From the NCBI GenBank assembly GCA_006386115.1, contig VFIW01000089.1, positions 62,001 to 126,000 of the forward strand: 64,000 nucleotides of DNA, in the 5' to 3' direction. This document shows, piece after piece, positions 1 through 9,809 of the stretch. Numbering within the stretch: position 1 is the stretch's first letter; every line of letters starts with the position of its first letter. The stretch is from Globisporangium splendens. Its lineage: Eukaryota; Oomycota; Peronosporomycetes; Pythiales; Pythiaceae. The notes beneath the pieces were generated by a model, which was not told the DNA's origin, searched no databases, and worked only from the letters and a program-made list of their open reading frames with translations. Made by a program: the position numbers and the translations under genes.

Positions 1-2
1 AC

Positions 3-758
3 TCGGAGCCTGCTGACGATAAACTCTACCCTCCTGTGCAGCACAGCATGGATGTGCGTCTTGAAGCGCCTCGCAAGCTCTACCTGGAGCTCAAGCAGGG
101 CAACCCAGAGCCTGACTACCTCGACTGGAGCTTCACCAAGCTTCGCGACAAGTTGCTTGAGATCAACCCGCTTGATAAGCAGCACGTGATCCGCGTGAAC
201 GAATCGGAAAAGCAGTTCTGGAAGCTCAGTGAGGGATACCGCGTCGCGCTTTCCGACGACATCATTGGCTTCGATTGCGGTGGCCAGCAGCACGTCGAAG
301 AAGTGTCGTTTCCTTGCCAGGGTACGCTTGAGCTTGACTTCATGGAGAAGCTCCTCGCGCGCATTGACGCTGAGGACATTCCTGCGCATGCCCCAATTGA
401 GCAGCGCTGGACGGCGCGCAGCACGTCGACGATGAGCCCATCCTCGTCCTCGAACCCGAACCAAATCTTCTCGTGGGTTGGTGTGATCCTGTACCTCCCA
501 ACGGCTGAAGAGAATGCGCGTCGCGCTATCACGAAGCGTTTCCACGAGTTTTATGAGATGTACCGAGACTTCATGGAGCCGTATGGTGCCACCGAGCACT
601 GGGCGAAGATTGAGTGGCCACGGGACCCTGTGGAACGCCAAAAGATGCGCGAACGCCTGAACCGACGATACCCGCTTGACAAATTCAAGAAGGCTCGTGA
701 CGAAGTCGATCCGCACCACATCCTGTCCAACCACATTGTGGACGAACTGTGCGCGTAA
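3..758 (+). CDS. GLDH: L-galactono-1,4-lactone dehydrogenase / aldonolactone oxidase family, C-terminal part (5' partial)
   Basis: The reading frame is open from the left window edge, so the N-terminal FAD-binding part lies outside. The visible ~250 residues match the C-terminal half of the mitochondrial L-galactonolactone dehydrogenase family, which makes ascorbate and passes electrons to cytochrome c. Seen directly: IEQRWTARS followed by SPSSS, FSWVGVILYLP, EHWAKIEWP, the RLNRRYPLDKFKKARDEVDP block and the terminal ILSNHIVDELCA. This order is diagnostic of GLDH and related D-arabinono/gulonolactone oxidases. It ends at TAA 756-758. The frame runs from base 3 without an internal start being needed. 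Which sugar lactone is used cannot be told from this part. Neighbour: convergent with the unknown gene at 828-3836. Confidence 0.88.
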   Translation, partial: SEPADDKLYPPVQHSMDVRLEAPRKLYLELKQGNPEPDYLDWSFTKLRDKLLEINPLDKQHVIRVNESEKQFWKLSEGYRVALSDDIIGFDCGGQQHVEEVSFPCQGTLELDFMEKLLARIDAEDIPAHAPIEQRWTARSTSTMSPSSSSNPNQIFSWVGVILYLPTAEENARRAITKRFHEFYEMYRDFMEPYGATEHWAKIEWPRDPVERQKMRERLNRRYPLDKFKKARDEVDPHHILSNHIVDELCA

Positions 759-827
759 GGGAAAATCTAGGTTTGCTTAGTTGGTTTATGAGGACATACT
801 GCCTAAGTAAGCACTCGCCTTTGTTAA

Positions 828-3800
828 TTAGAGATCTCGCTTCGCGCTCGATACAAAATTGCACACCTGTTCATACGATTTGTGTGGCAGATACGCCGTC
901 CATGAAGCTACAAAGCGACGACTGAACTTGGCGCACTCTTGAGTGGCAACCTGCACTTGATCAAGTAAATACAGCAACCGCAGAACCGCAATTTCGAGTT
1001 GGTTCCTGGTGGAGTGGCTGGACTCAAACTCCCTCAGATAGGACGTGTCGATGATCCAAATAGTGTAGCATACCCACTGGAAGCAATACAGAAGCTCAAA
1101 GAGCGAAGATGTCGATGTGGACACCGCATTGTCGATACTGACAAGCACATGGCGAGCCATCTCCAAGAATGCTGCTAAGTTGTCCTGCGAGCCATCAGAG
1201 CGACCACCAGAGATGACTTGGGATGTCCAGCATTCAATGACGTACTTCATGATGGCATGCGAGGGCTGGAAAGTACGCAGCGAGGTCGAAAGACTGCTCG
1301 CTTCATCGTCATTTGACTCGAATTGACGCAGCCGCTCATCAGGAAACTGCAGTAGTAAAGTGTCGTACTTTGCTAGTTTGGGCAACACCTCAGTATACAG
1401 TGCTGAGAACAGCAAGGGGCCACAACGAAGCATTACTTGCGTCATTTCCCTTTGGATCAGAATGCTTCCTGCCATGGAAGAGGATTCGTTATCGTCGACG
1501 GCATCTTCAAACGATTGCTCGGCGACAAACTCCAGGAGCTCCCAGGCACGTGCTTTAGTGATAAGCGGCTGGCTTTGCTGAGATGAAGCAATGCTGTTCT
1601 CCCCGGCTTCTGAGCACACGGACTCCCAAAGTAATTTCCAGAGCAGCAACCGAAGGGCTTCACTTGTGCTGTCTACGTCCAAGTTGACCGCTTTCTCCGC
1701 TGTCGCTGACTTGTCAAGCGATTTGGACAAAAGGCGCAGCGGGTGCAACTCTCTCCTGCTGAGCGAAACATCGTGGGTTGGGACCGCGTGCGCGAGAAGC
1801 ATGAGCAGAGGATCATCCAACTCATCCCAATCGACCAAGATACTCGATATTGCATCGAAGACGCTGGATTCACTGAGAGAGCGTGCGAGTATGACAAGGT
1901 CCTTGATACTGAGAAGCAGCGTGTTCGTCAGCGGCAAGGAAGAAGGCGAGTCGACTTTGAGTTCGCGAGCGTAGGCGCTCGTTAAGAGTTCCAGCAGAGC
2001 CTTGAGTGCCGACGTCCCCGAAGCCGAACGAGCCCAGCGAGAATCTGACACGCAACAGCCAATGAACTCCCGCAGCATTCTAAAATAATACTTTGCCACC
2101 TCCTTTTCATCTTCCAATAGCATTTGATGGACTGGAATCATCACATCTTGGATAAGATGCTGGACTTGGATTACTGCAGCACCGCCTGCTCTTCCTGTTG
2201 TCGACTTGGGAGCTCTTGTGAATGCGCGTAACAACTCCACAAAGTTTCGACTCTGTGATTCAAATAGATTTGGTGCAGCGATCATTTCCTTGAAGATCTT
2301 CCTGAGCTCCAGAATCACCAACGATTCGTTGTTTCCTTCCTGTCTCCACTCCAAGAGAATCGGGCACACTTGAAATACCTGGGTGTACATGTGGTTGTAC
2401 TGCGGAGTCACCATCGACCGATGCAGAATCTCTTGGATGATCTCAGACGGACAAAACCCCGCAAGCATAACCAGTTCGGAAATGCGGTGTTGTTGCTGAA
2501 CGTCGGAACCGTCAGTGAGACTGTTGAACACCCTCAACACTTGGCGCGTGCAACGTCTGTGAGTCTTGCTGTCCGTTTCCGAGATGCGTTTATTGGATCT
2601 CAATTGCGCTGCTAGGAGGTACGAAACTTGGATTCCGAGTACGTTGAGATCGGTCAACGTCAACAATTCTTCTTGCGCCGTCGGTACCACCTCGGCAATT
2701 TGGGTTTCTTTCGTCAAACTCGGTTCACAATGCAGCTCACTAAGTAATTGCGTGAAATGGCGCATACCAGAATCCTTCAGATCACCGGCTTGCTGATTTT
2801 CGTGGCATGAAGCTGGTATCACTTCACGGCTTTTTGACACAGCATGGGAATCAGGAGCAGCTTTTTGCGTCAAGTAGCTCTCGAGAGACGCATCGTCGAA
2901 TATGATGGTGACTTGATCATGGGTTTCTGAAGGCGACTTCGCATTACCGCTTGATGTCTTGCTGATGCACTCTACACAACCTTCGGTGGTACTAGCAGCA
3001 CTCCCCACCTTAAGCACTTCGTGTGCTACCTCCCACAGTTGCTCCAGCACCACACGTGACTCGTCATCGTGTTGACTACCGAGGTGGTTTGGATCATTGC
3101 CACAGCGTCCATGAGCCAGAGCCAGGATGTGATCCTGCTGCTCTGTTACTTGCAAGAGAGCTGCACCAAGTGCTCGTCCACTTTTCGAGTTGAACTTCCG
3201 GTCGTCCAAAGCGATAGGAAGCTCGAAAAAATCCTTCCAGGCATCGTCACTGCTCTCATTTTGTTGCTTGATGTGCTGCGATAGAGTCGATGTCGCAGAC
3301 GGAAATCGTACGCACGAACAATCAAATGGGCTTGGCGCTATATCTTCCAAAAAGCGAGTATGTCTGGCAGTGTCATCGCTTTGCTCATACCCAAAGATGA
3401 ACAGAAGCGCAACTGTAAGAAGCGCATCCAGCAAAGGGGGCATCAATGGGGAAGCGCTTGACACGGAGAGCCGCTCACTCACTCGCAGCAGCGACTGCAT
3501 ATCCGCAAGCGCGTCCGCAGCGTGGTTCTGCAGCAGGAATTGCTCAAGAAGTTCTTCCCAACCGCACGCGATGACGAGAAGCGCAAACCGGTCGGTTGAC
3601 ACATTTGGATCCTTTTGGTCGGCCCACCGTCGTCGAGCGTCTTTGAAAAGCGTGTCTCTGGACACGAGACTCGGCTGCTCTGACAAAAGCTTGCGAACCG
3701 CAGCTATTGCTGCTGCGGGGTCGCTTTCGCCGTCCCACAAAGCCTGGAGAAGCGGCTCCAGCAACAGGTTGTTTCCTCGTGTGGCTCCCATCGCATGTGT

Positions 3801-3836
3801 GTGCCAGGTTGCCTCACTCAATGGACTCAGATACAT
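828..3836 (-). CDS. Large unknown helical protein (1002 aa)
   Basis: A single uninterrupted reading frame of 1002 codons with no recognised catalytic motif. The composition is leucine- and serine-rich with many amphipathic helices (for example FALLVIACGWEELLEQFLLQ near residue 85). The overall look is an alpha-solenoid or ARM/HEAT-like scaffold, without clean repeats visible by eye. A disordered, charged stretch lies around residues 290-350. Two starts are possible: ATG 3836 or the in-frame ATG at 3791, which begins MGATRGNN and looks more natural. I considered remote similarity to large helical DNA-repair scaffolds (C1orf112/FIRRM type) but cannot support it. Coding status is supported by length (3 kb in GC-balanced DNA) and by its tight fit between neighbours. 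Confidence 0.75.
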   Translation of the reverse strand: MYLSPLSEATWHTHAMGATRGNNLLLEPLLQALWDGESDPAAAIAAVRKLLSEQPSLVSRDTLFKDARRRWADQKDPNVSTDRFALLVIACGWEELLEQFLLQNHAADALADMQSLLRVSERLSVSSASPLMPPLLDALLTVALLFIFGYEQSDDTARHTRFLEDIAPSPFDCSCVRFPSATSTLSQHIKQQNESSDDAWKDFFELPIALDDRKFNSKSGRALGAALLQVTEQQDHILALAHGRCGNDPNHLGSQHDDESRVVLEQLWEVAHEVLKVGSAASTTEGCVECISKTSSGNAKSPSETHDQVTIIFDDASLESYLTQKAAPDSHAVSKSREVIPASCHENQQAGDLKDSGMRHFTQLLSELHCEPSLTKETQIAEVVPTAQEELLTLTDLNVLGIQVSYLLAAQLRSNKRISETDSKTHRRCTRQVLRVFNSLTDGSDVQQQHRISELVMLAGFCPSEIIQEILHRSMVTPQYNHMYTQVFQVCPILLEWRQEGNNESLVILELRKIFKEMIAAPNLFESQSRNFVELLRAFTRAPKSTTGRAGGAAVIQVQHLIQDVMIPVHQMLLEDEKEVAKYYFRMLREFIGCCVSDSRWARSASGTSALKALLELLTSAYARELKVDSPSSLPLTNTLLLSIKDLVILARSLSESSVFDAISSILVDWDELDDPLLMLLAHAVPTHDVSLSRRELHPLRLLSKSLDKSATAEKAVNLDVDSTSEALRLLLWKLLWESVCSEAGENSIASSQQSQPLITKARAWELLEFVAEQSFEDAVDDNESSSMAGSILIQREMTQVMLRCGPLLFSALYTEVLPKLAKYDTLLLQFPDERLRQFESNDDEASSLSTSLRTFQPSHAIMKYVIECWTSQVISGGRSDGSQDNLAAFLEMARHVLVSIDNAVSTSTSSLFELLYCFQWVCYTIWIIDTSYLREFESSHSTRNQLEIAVLRLLYLLDQVQVATQECAKFSRRFVASWTAYLPHKSYEQVCNFVSSAKRDL

Positions 3837-3917
3837 ATAATCAGAATGAATCAGATAGGATTACAGAAGCACACATGTTCGATGACCCAACCTACAACCA
3901 TGGACATGCAACAATGA

Positions 3918-4952
3918 CTACACGATATCCGCATCGACCAGATCCTTCTCCTCGTCCTGCTTGTCCTCATCGTCTGCGGCGAGCGCTGCGTTTGCGTCAA
4001 CGGATTCGCCGACGTCATGAAGTGCGCTCGGCTGGGCGGGAGCCCCAATGGTGGGGACGTGGACGTGAGAGGCGCCGCCGTGCATCGCGACCCGCATCTT
4101 CTTCACGTACCGACGACGTAGCAACTCGAAGTAGTCGCGCGCGTCATCGTCGTCGATGATATCCGTCTCGAGGCGAAACAGCGCGATCGCGTTCTGCTCT
4201 TCGAGGAGTTCGTTCCTTCGCTTCATCTCATCCACCAGAGCACTGGTCACTTCCTGAAGCTGCTGAATAGGACCGCGTCCATAGGATTCAAGAAGCGTCA
4301 CTGCACGTCGCTTGTTGGCATAATTTCCCGACGGCTCCGTCGATGATGTGGCCAACGGGACCTCATCTATTCGCGGCATCGCGTCCACAGTCAGGAAATG
4401 AGGCGTCGAGGATCCCGTGGATGCCGCCGGCAGACCTGCCGAATTCGCGAGCAATTGGACCCACTTGGGCGAATAGCGCAGTAACTTCCAGCACGACTCG
4501 AACAGGAACTTGGTCTCGTACTCCTTGTAGAACTGCTCCTTGGCGTCTTCAATGCACTGCTGCTCGGACGGCAGCTCGATCCCCACGCCTTGGCCTGCGT
4601 CCGGCACTGCACCTGCCACGTTTGTCAAGCCTACGCCTCCCTCCGTGGAGTCGTGCGCGGTCGCAACTGCTTTCGCCGTGGACTTGATCTCCGCCGCGAC
4701 GGTCTGAACATGCGCGAAGATGAGCGCGAACTTCTGCACGTCGCGGTTGATGCGCGTCCAGCGGATCTTGAGACCGTTGTGCGCACGCTCCACGGCGGTG
4801 TCGATCTCCGCGTGGAAGAGGTGGTACACGACGTTCCAGAAGGTGGTGGCCTTCTGGTCGGCGCTCTGCGTCAGCACGGTCTCGCTCGCGTTGAGCCATG
4901 CGCGACAGAGCGTCTGGTCTTCCGTCACAGTCCAGTTCGTCTTCTTCCCCAT
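3918..4952 (-). CDS. Trihelix/SANT-like, NAM-associated domain protein
   Basis: A 344-residue single-exon gene. Residues 1-75 carry a Myb/SANT-like fold: W7 in TNWTVTEDQ, LCRAWLNASE, TFWNVVYHLF, and the third helix with IRWTRINRDVQKF. This is the layout of the MADF/trihelix and 'no apical meristem-associated' proteins that accompany PIF/Harbinger transposons and have expanded in plants and oomycetes. A helical C-terminal segment (residues ~215-290, with LEEQNAIALFRLETDIIDDDDARDYFELLRR split over several helices) resembles the NAM-associated C-terminal domain, followed by an acidic tail. Expected role: DNA binding, either as a transposon accessory factor or a domesticated regulator. No transposase or terminal repeats are visible nearby. 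It is head-to-head with the BAG gene at 5159. Confidence 0.7.
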   Translation of the reverse strand: MGKKTNWTVTEDQTLCRAWLNASETVLTQSADQKATTFWNVVYHLFHAEIDTAVERAHNGLKIRWTRINRDVQKFALIFAHVQTVAAEIKSTAKAVATAHDSTEGGVGLTNVAGAVPDAGQGVGIELPSEQQCIEDAKEQFYKEYETKFLFESCWKLLRYSPKWVQLLANSAGLPAASTGSSTPHFLTVDAMPRIDEVPLATSSTEPSGNYANKRRAVTLLESYGRGPIQQLQEVTSALVDEMKRRNELLEEQNAIALFRLETDIIDDDDARDYFELLRRRYVKKMRVAMHGGASHVHVPTIGAPAQPSALHDVGESVDANAALAADDEDKQDEEKDLVDADIV

Positions 4953-4954
4953 GA

Positions 4955-5158
4955 TTTAGAAACGCCGCCAGAGTAATGGCGAATTTCTAAACCAAGAAGC
5001 TCAAATGCAAGACGGTGGAAACAACATTTGAACTCGGGACGATCGGGACACATGCGCTCCCGAATTTAAAGATAAAAAACGGAACATTCGGGACATGCGT
5101 GTCAACACTCTGCCCAACAACGACGCATGCATTCGCCACTCTGCAGTGACACGCAGCA
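4955..5158. promoter_or_regulatory. Divergent promoter with TCGGGAC repeats and a TTTAGAAA inverted repeat
   Basis: The ~200 bp between the SANT-like gene (start 4952, minus) and the BAG gene (start 5159, plus) holds three TCGGGAC copies (5034-5040, 5043-5049, 5088-5094) and an inverted TCCCGA (5058-5063). Two of the copies run into CATGCG. Immediately upstream of the minus-strand ATG is an inverted repeat, TTTAGAAA (4955-4962) with TTTCTAAA (4984-4991), enclosing CGCC/GGCG. No function is known; these are read from the sequence only. Confidence 0.45.
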
Positions 5159-6009
5159 ATGGCGGGCCGCAACAGCAGTAGCAGCAGCAGTCGGTCCTGG
5201 CAGCCAGTGGTGACCGCGACTGCGGTGACGCTCGCGGCGCTTCCCGTCGGCTACTACCTGTGGAGACGATCAGTGTGAGTGTATCTGTGGATGCGCATGC
5301 ATTGCGCAGTCATGGACAATCCAAATGCACACGGCAAACTAATGAATTAACCACTGGCTTGTGGAGTGCAGGCAGCGAGCGGAACGACAAGAAGCTTTGA
5401 GGCTGTTGCGCAAGGTCGAATTGATTGTTGCGGAGGTGTCCGTGCGCCTGATGCACCTGGAGAACCAAGCGGAAGACGCGGTTGCGAATGAGGACCAAGA
5501 AGAGCCCAAGTCACCGGAAGAGCAAGAGGTGAACTCGACCTTGAACTCATGTACGCTATTCAGTTGCATCAACTCCACTCGGTGATACCGGTATATGCGT
5601 GCACAACTTACTGACATTATTCCGAACAAACGCCACGGGGATTGCCTATGTAGATTACCATTTCGATTCCAAAGGTAACAAGCTGAAGACCAAGTGGGAC
5701 AGCTATGACGTTGAAGCAGAACTCGAGAGACTCGAGCAGGAAGATCAGCAGGAAAATGCATCGGCAAGCTCCTCCACTTTTGTGGCCAAAAAGGTCACCG
5801 CAACGCCAGCGCGAAAGTACGCGCCGATTGACAAGATCAAGCTCATCACCACGGCTGGCGGCATTGAGCACGAGTTTGAAGCCGTGCTCGAGTTCTTGGA
5901 CGACATTCGAGGAGACGACCAGGTGAAGCAGCTGCGCAAGTCTATCGCACAGAAGATCACGAAGGAGCACTTTTCACGCATCGACCGCATCCGCACAATC
6001 CTCGCATGA
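5159..6009 (+). CDS. Membrane-anchored BAG-domain co-chaperone
   Basis: Three exons: 5159-5274, 5372-5550 and 5654-6009 (donors GTGAGT and GTACGC, acceptors GCAG and GTAG), giving ~216 residues. The start is a poly-Ser stretch (MAGRNSSSSSSRSW) followed by one hydrophobic helix (residues ~15-34, VVTATAVTLAALPVGYYLW), then basic residues, which looks like a signal anchor. A coiled-coil helix follows. The C-terminal ~60 residues fit a BAG domain: a helix with AVLEFLDDIRGDD, then QLRKSIAQKI and RIDRIRTIL. BAG domains bind the Hsp70 nucleotide-binding domain and promote ADP release. The tethering suggests recruitment of Hsp70 to an organelle membrane (ER or mitochondrial outer membrane; inference). 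No ubiquitin-like domain is present. The second intron's exact donor is the less certain junction. Confidence 0.62.
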
Positions 6010-6169
6010 AGAATAAGCAAAGACGCTTCATTTGGACAGGGGTGATAAATACACTACCAGTTGACACGACAGTTAGTTAGAATGCTACTTTGATAGGGTA
6101 TATATTCCCTACCACACAAAAATGCAGTACCGTGTCTGACTGAACTCAAATAACCCTTCTCAGTGCATT

Positions 6170-7804
6170 ATGCTTTGGTTGGCGTTTTGGACAGCGAGCA
6201 AAGTTGGAGATCGAAAAAGCAGCAAAATACACCCAGAGAGGATGCGGAGCTCGAGTCGCAGCGTGAGCCGCAGTGCGAACCGCAGTGCGAGCCGCAGCCG
6301 CAGCAACGATCGAGGGCGGCGTCGCAACAGCTCGCGCGGGAGACGCAGCGTCTCGCCTGAGCCGCGTCGAGAAACCCGTCGAGGCAGACGAAGCAGATCC
6401 GCAGACTCCCCGAGAGACCGCAAGCGACGAAGCTTCAGCGCAAGTGGTGACTCTAGGAGCCTGTCGCGCCGATCGCGCTCCCCCGACCGCCGTCGTCCCC
6501 CTCAACGCGACGCTGGTCGTCGATACGGCGATGCACAGAAGGGCGATAGCAAATACGGACCCTCTTCACGCGGCAATCAGCGCGACTTTTCACGTTCGCC
6601 ATCGATCGATCGCGGCGGTCGTCCGCGCTCCAGATCCAACGGACGTCGACAGAATGGTGGCTATGGTGGTGGGCCGCGAGAACGAGATAGCCAGCCGTAT
6701 CGCGGCGGTAATAACCGGTCTTACGGGAACCGGAATCGCTTCCAGTACGACGAGACTGACGAGTTCTTCGAAGAACGCAAGCGTGAGCGCGATGCGATTG
6801 CATTTAGCATTTGGAGCGAAATCCCCAGTCCTCCTCCACCCATGAAACTGGCTGCGAAGGAGAAAAAGGTCGTCAAGAAGCGCTCGCCATCTCCCGAGAG
6901 TTTCAGCTCAGAGTCGCCTTCGTCGTCTTCCGAGAGCGAGTCAGAGAGCGAGTCCGACTCGGACTCTCGGAAGCGCAGCAGCAGAAAATCGTCCAAGGTC
7001 GCCAAGTCGTTTAGCCGCAAGTCGCGCAGAGAGTCGAAGAAGGCGAAGCGCTCGTCTCGGCGCAAGGAATCGTCGTCCAGAGAAAGTTCCAAGTCGAGTC
7101 GCAAGCACCGAAAGCGCTCGAGCCGCAAATCGAGACGCAAAGCCTCGAGTTCGAGTGATGAGAGCGACTCCAGCGACGACGATCGATCGTCTTCGTCTGG
7201 TGAGGAACCCGAAACGTCTGCTGCTAGAAGCAAAAAGTACGCCCGAAAGGAGAGCGTTGGCAGTCGTGGTGATGCCGCAAGTGATGAGGATATGAACGAA
7301 GACGACCGCCGCGAAGCCGAGCGGTTCAAAGCGACCGTGCAGGGCTCGCGAGGCAATGATGACGATGACGATGCGGAAATCGGACCGCAACCGCTTGCCG
7401 ACGTGGAAGAGACGGCCAACTCGTCGATGAACTACGGCAAAGCGCTGCTGCCGGGAGAAGGCGCTGCGATCGCGCAGTTCGTGCAGAAGAACATGCGTAT
7501 CCCACGCCGTGGCGAAGTGGGTTGGAACGGTCCGGAGATCGAGAATCTCGAGAACCTCGGGTATGTGATGAGTGGCAGCCGGCACCAGCGCATGAACGCG
7601 ATCCGAATCCGCAAGGAGAACCAGGTGTACTCAGCCGAGGAGAAGCGCGCGCTGGCGCTCATCAACTTTGAGGAGAAGCAGCAGCGCGAGAACGCGATCA
7701 TGAACGACTTCAAGGAGATGCTCACGGAGCGGCTCACGAAGAAGCACGGCGCGCGGCTCGTCGAGGATATGGAGAGCTCGTCTAAGGTGGTCAAAGAGAG
7801 CTGA
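6170..7804 (+). CDS. NKAP: NKAP family nuclear protein
   Basis: Up to 544 residues in one exon. The N-terminal ~350 residues are a low-complexity RS/SR- and KR-rich region (many SRS and RSS units, like SR splicing factors). The C-terminal ~130 residues are the conserved NKAP/SynMuv domain: IGPQPLADVEE, MNYGKALLPGEGAAIAQFV, NMRIPRRGEVGWNG, YVMSGSRHQRMNAIRIRKEN, QVYSAEEKRALALINFEE. NKAP proteins bind RNA, join the spliceosome and repress transcription (Notch/HDAC3 in animals). Nuclear localisation is expected. The start is uncertain: ATG 6170, or the in-frame ATG at about 6242 where the RS region begins (MRSSSRS). Longer than human NKAP (~415 aa), mainly because of the RS region. Confidence 0.9.
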   Translation: MLWLAFWTASKVGDRKSSKIHPERMRSSSRSVSRSANRSASRSRSNDRGRRRNSSRGRRSVSPEPRRETRRGRRSRSADSPRDRKRRSFSASGDSRSLSRRSRSPDRRRPPQRDAGRRYGDAQKGDSKYGPSSRGNQRDFSRSPSIDRGGRPRSRSNGRRQNGGYGGGPRERDSQPYRGGNNRSYGNRNRFQYDETDEFFEERKRERDAIAFSIWSEIPSPPPPMKLAAKEKKVVKKRSPSPESFSSESPSSSSESESESESDSDSRKRSSRKSSKVAKSFSRKSRRESKKAKRSSRRKESSSRESSKSSRKHRKRSSRKSRRKASSSSDESDSSDDDRSSSSGEEPETSAARSKKYARKESVGSRGDAASDEDMNEDDRREAERFKATVQGSRGNDDDDDAEIGPQPLADVEETANSSMNYGKALLPGEGAAIAQFVQKNMRIPRRGEVGWNGPEIENLENLGYVMSGSRHQRMNAIRIRKENQVYSAEEKRALALINFEEKQQRENAIMNDFKEMLTERLTKKHGARLVEDMESSSKVVKES

Positions 7805-7831
7805 GCTGGCACCGTTCTCTCCCTTTTTCAG

Positions 7832-7868
7832 CCAATCAGCGGGCAGTGAAGTGCATTAATCGCCCAAT
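7832..7868. promoter_or_regulatory. Two CCAAT boxes upstream of the FMO gene
   Basis: CCAAT occurs at 7832-7836 (in GCCAATCAGC) and 7864-7868 (in CCCAATCAAT), 113-149 bp before the monooxygenase ATG at 7981. The spacing and the flanking ATCA match classical NF-Y type sites. Confidence 0.4.
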
Positions 7869-7980
7869 CAATACACGTTTCGCTTCCACATGGAACCCAT
7901 TGCCGCTTGCGTTTCCATGATTTGCGTGCTTCCCCATTGATCTGCAGGCACTTGTCCTTGTGACGCAGAGAGAGAAGGTC

Positions 7981-9699
7981 ATGGTGGCACGCGAGAGTGC
8001 GGAGCGCATTCGTGTGGGCATCATCGGCGGCGGCGCTGCTGGCATCAGTACGTTACTGTAATGCGTACGATGCGTGTTTGTCTATAAACTTAAACCATGA
8101 TGACTGTGCAGTTGCTGCGCGATGGCTTCGAGATGCCGGCCACGAGGTCATCGTGTTTGAAAAGGCGAACGAACCGGGCGGCGTGTGGAAATACAACGAC
8201 GCGACCAACACAGATGCGTCCATGTACAAGGTGCAATAACAATATGCAGGATGAGGGATGCGCGTTTCATTCACTTACTACATCACATATGCTCTAGTCG
8301 CTGCACACAAACCTCCCGACGTCCGTCATGCAGCTGAGCGACTTCTCGTTCCCGTCGGGTCTGCCGAGCTTCCCGTCTCATTCCGACGTGCTCGCGTACC
8401 TGCAAAGCTATGCGCGCCATTTCCGCGTGGACAACGTCATCCGCCTCAACTCGGTCGTCGAGAGTGTCGTCAGAGCGGAGACACCAGCGGAAACCCACAA
8501 GTGGAGAGTGCGCGTCGCGTCCACAACTCAAAACGAAGGAAACGGTGGATCGTACGAAGAGGAAGTCGACAAGCTGGTTGTGTGCAATGGCCACTTTGCC
8601 AAACCGTTCTACTCGACGATTCAAGGTGTGGAGCATTTCCGCGACGAGACGCTGCACTCGCACAACTACCGAACCCCCGACGCGTACATCGACAAGGTAA
8701 GCAGGATTGTTTACTGATGCTTGTACAGTTAAAACACAATTCTGACGCAAGTGTTTCCAATGTATGCCTTGCAGCGCGTGCTGTTGATCGGCAAGGGGCC
8801 GTCTGGACAAGACATTTCGTTGGAGCTCGTGCGCGCTGGCGCCAAACAAGTGATCGTCTCATTCAACGAATACAATGCCGACGAGCGTAATGCACCTCAG
8901 GACAAGCGCATCCTAAAGCCAGCCATCGAGCGCATCACGCAAGAAGGGTTGCTTGTGTTCACGGACGGATCGACGCTCGAGTCGCCGGACGTGATTATGT
9001 TTTGCACGGGATACTTGTACTCTGTCTCCGAGTTTCTCCCGTCTGGAATTCTGTATCCACAGGCATTGCCAGCATCCAGCGTCAAGACCTTGGACGACAA
9101 CCTGCTTGAAGATATGAAGGAAGCGACAAGAGCTGGTCATGTGATCGCGCCGCTCTACAAGCAACTGTTTGCGATCGAAGAGCCCGACATCGCGTTCATC
9201 GGGCTGCCCTTCAAGAACCTTCCGTTTCTGTGCTTTGAGCTGCAGGCAAAGTTGATCGCAAAGGTCTTCTCTGGAGATCGACAGCTCCCCTCGAAGGAGC
9301 AAATGTACGCCGAGTTTACGGAAGACGTGCGCAAGCTGCCATTCCCGGTGCGCAAATTCCACCAACTTGGTGCCGAAAAGCAGAGCCAGTACTTCAGGTG
9401 CGCGCCGTCATATATTTGTCATTATGCCTCAGGATGTGATAGCACATTGTGCTGATCATGTGACGTTGTTTTGTTAATGAAGAGAGCTGGCTGAGCTTTC
9501 CGACACAAAGCTCAATGAAAGCATCCAAGCCATGTTCGAAGATGCCGGCTACTTGCGCCTCAACTTTCCACTCGAGTACCGAAGTGCTGAGTACGCAAAG
9601 GACGCACTCACTGGCAAATGGATGCGGACGCTTCGACACTCGCTGAAATTGGAAGAAGCTCAGCAAGGTGAAGAGGAAGTCCTCGTGAAGCAATTTTGA
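7981..9699 (+). CDS. Flavin-containing monooxygenase (FMO-like)
   Basis: Five exons: 7981-8047, 8112-8230, 8298-8696, 8775-9397 and 9483-9699; 474 residues. The N-terminus has the FAD-binding Rossmann motif (VGIIGGGAAGI, then EVIVFEKANEPGGVWKY). Next comes a region with SFPSGLPSFPSHSDVLAYL in the place of the FMO substrate/linker segment. Then VCNGHFAKP, the NADPH-binding GKGPSGQDIS, and VIMFCTGY, the counterpart of the FMO FATGY motif. These enzymes use NADPH, FAD and O2 to oxidise soft nucleophiles (N or S) in small molecules. Substrate unknown. No membrane helix or ER signal was seen, so it may be cytosolic. All junctions keep the frame. Confidence 0.9.
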
Positions 9700-9809
9700 G
9701 AAGTAGTCAACACATAGAGAATGGAAGGCAAGATGACTTGTTGGCTAAATACGTAAATGTGAGTGCTAGTTGAGGTAGTATAGCGGTAAGAAGACTGTCT
9801 AGACTTCTT

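Noticed and set aside
3190..3840. 216-codon plus-strand frame opposite the 1002-aa gene
   Set aside because: Ser/Cys-rich low-complexity translation with no motifs, fully inside the opposite gene.
6721..7585. Minus-strand frames over NKAP (232 and 214 codons)
   Set aside because: Mirror of the RS-repeat coding region; composition is an artefact of the repeats.
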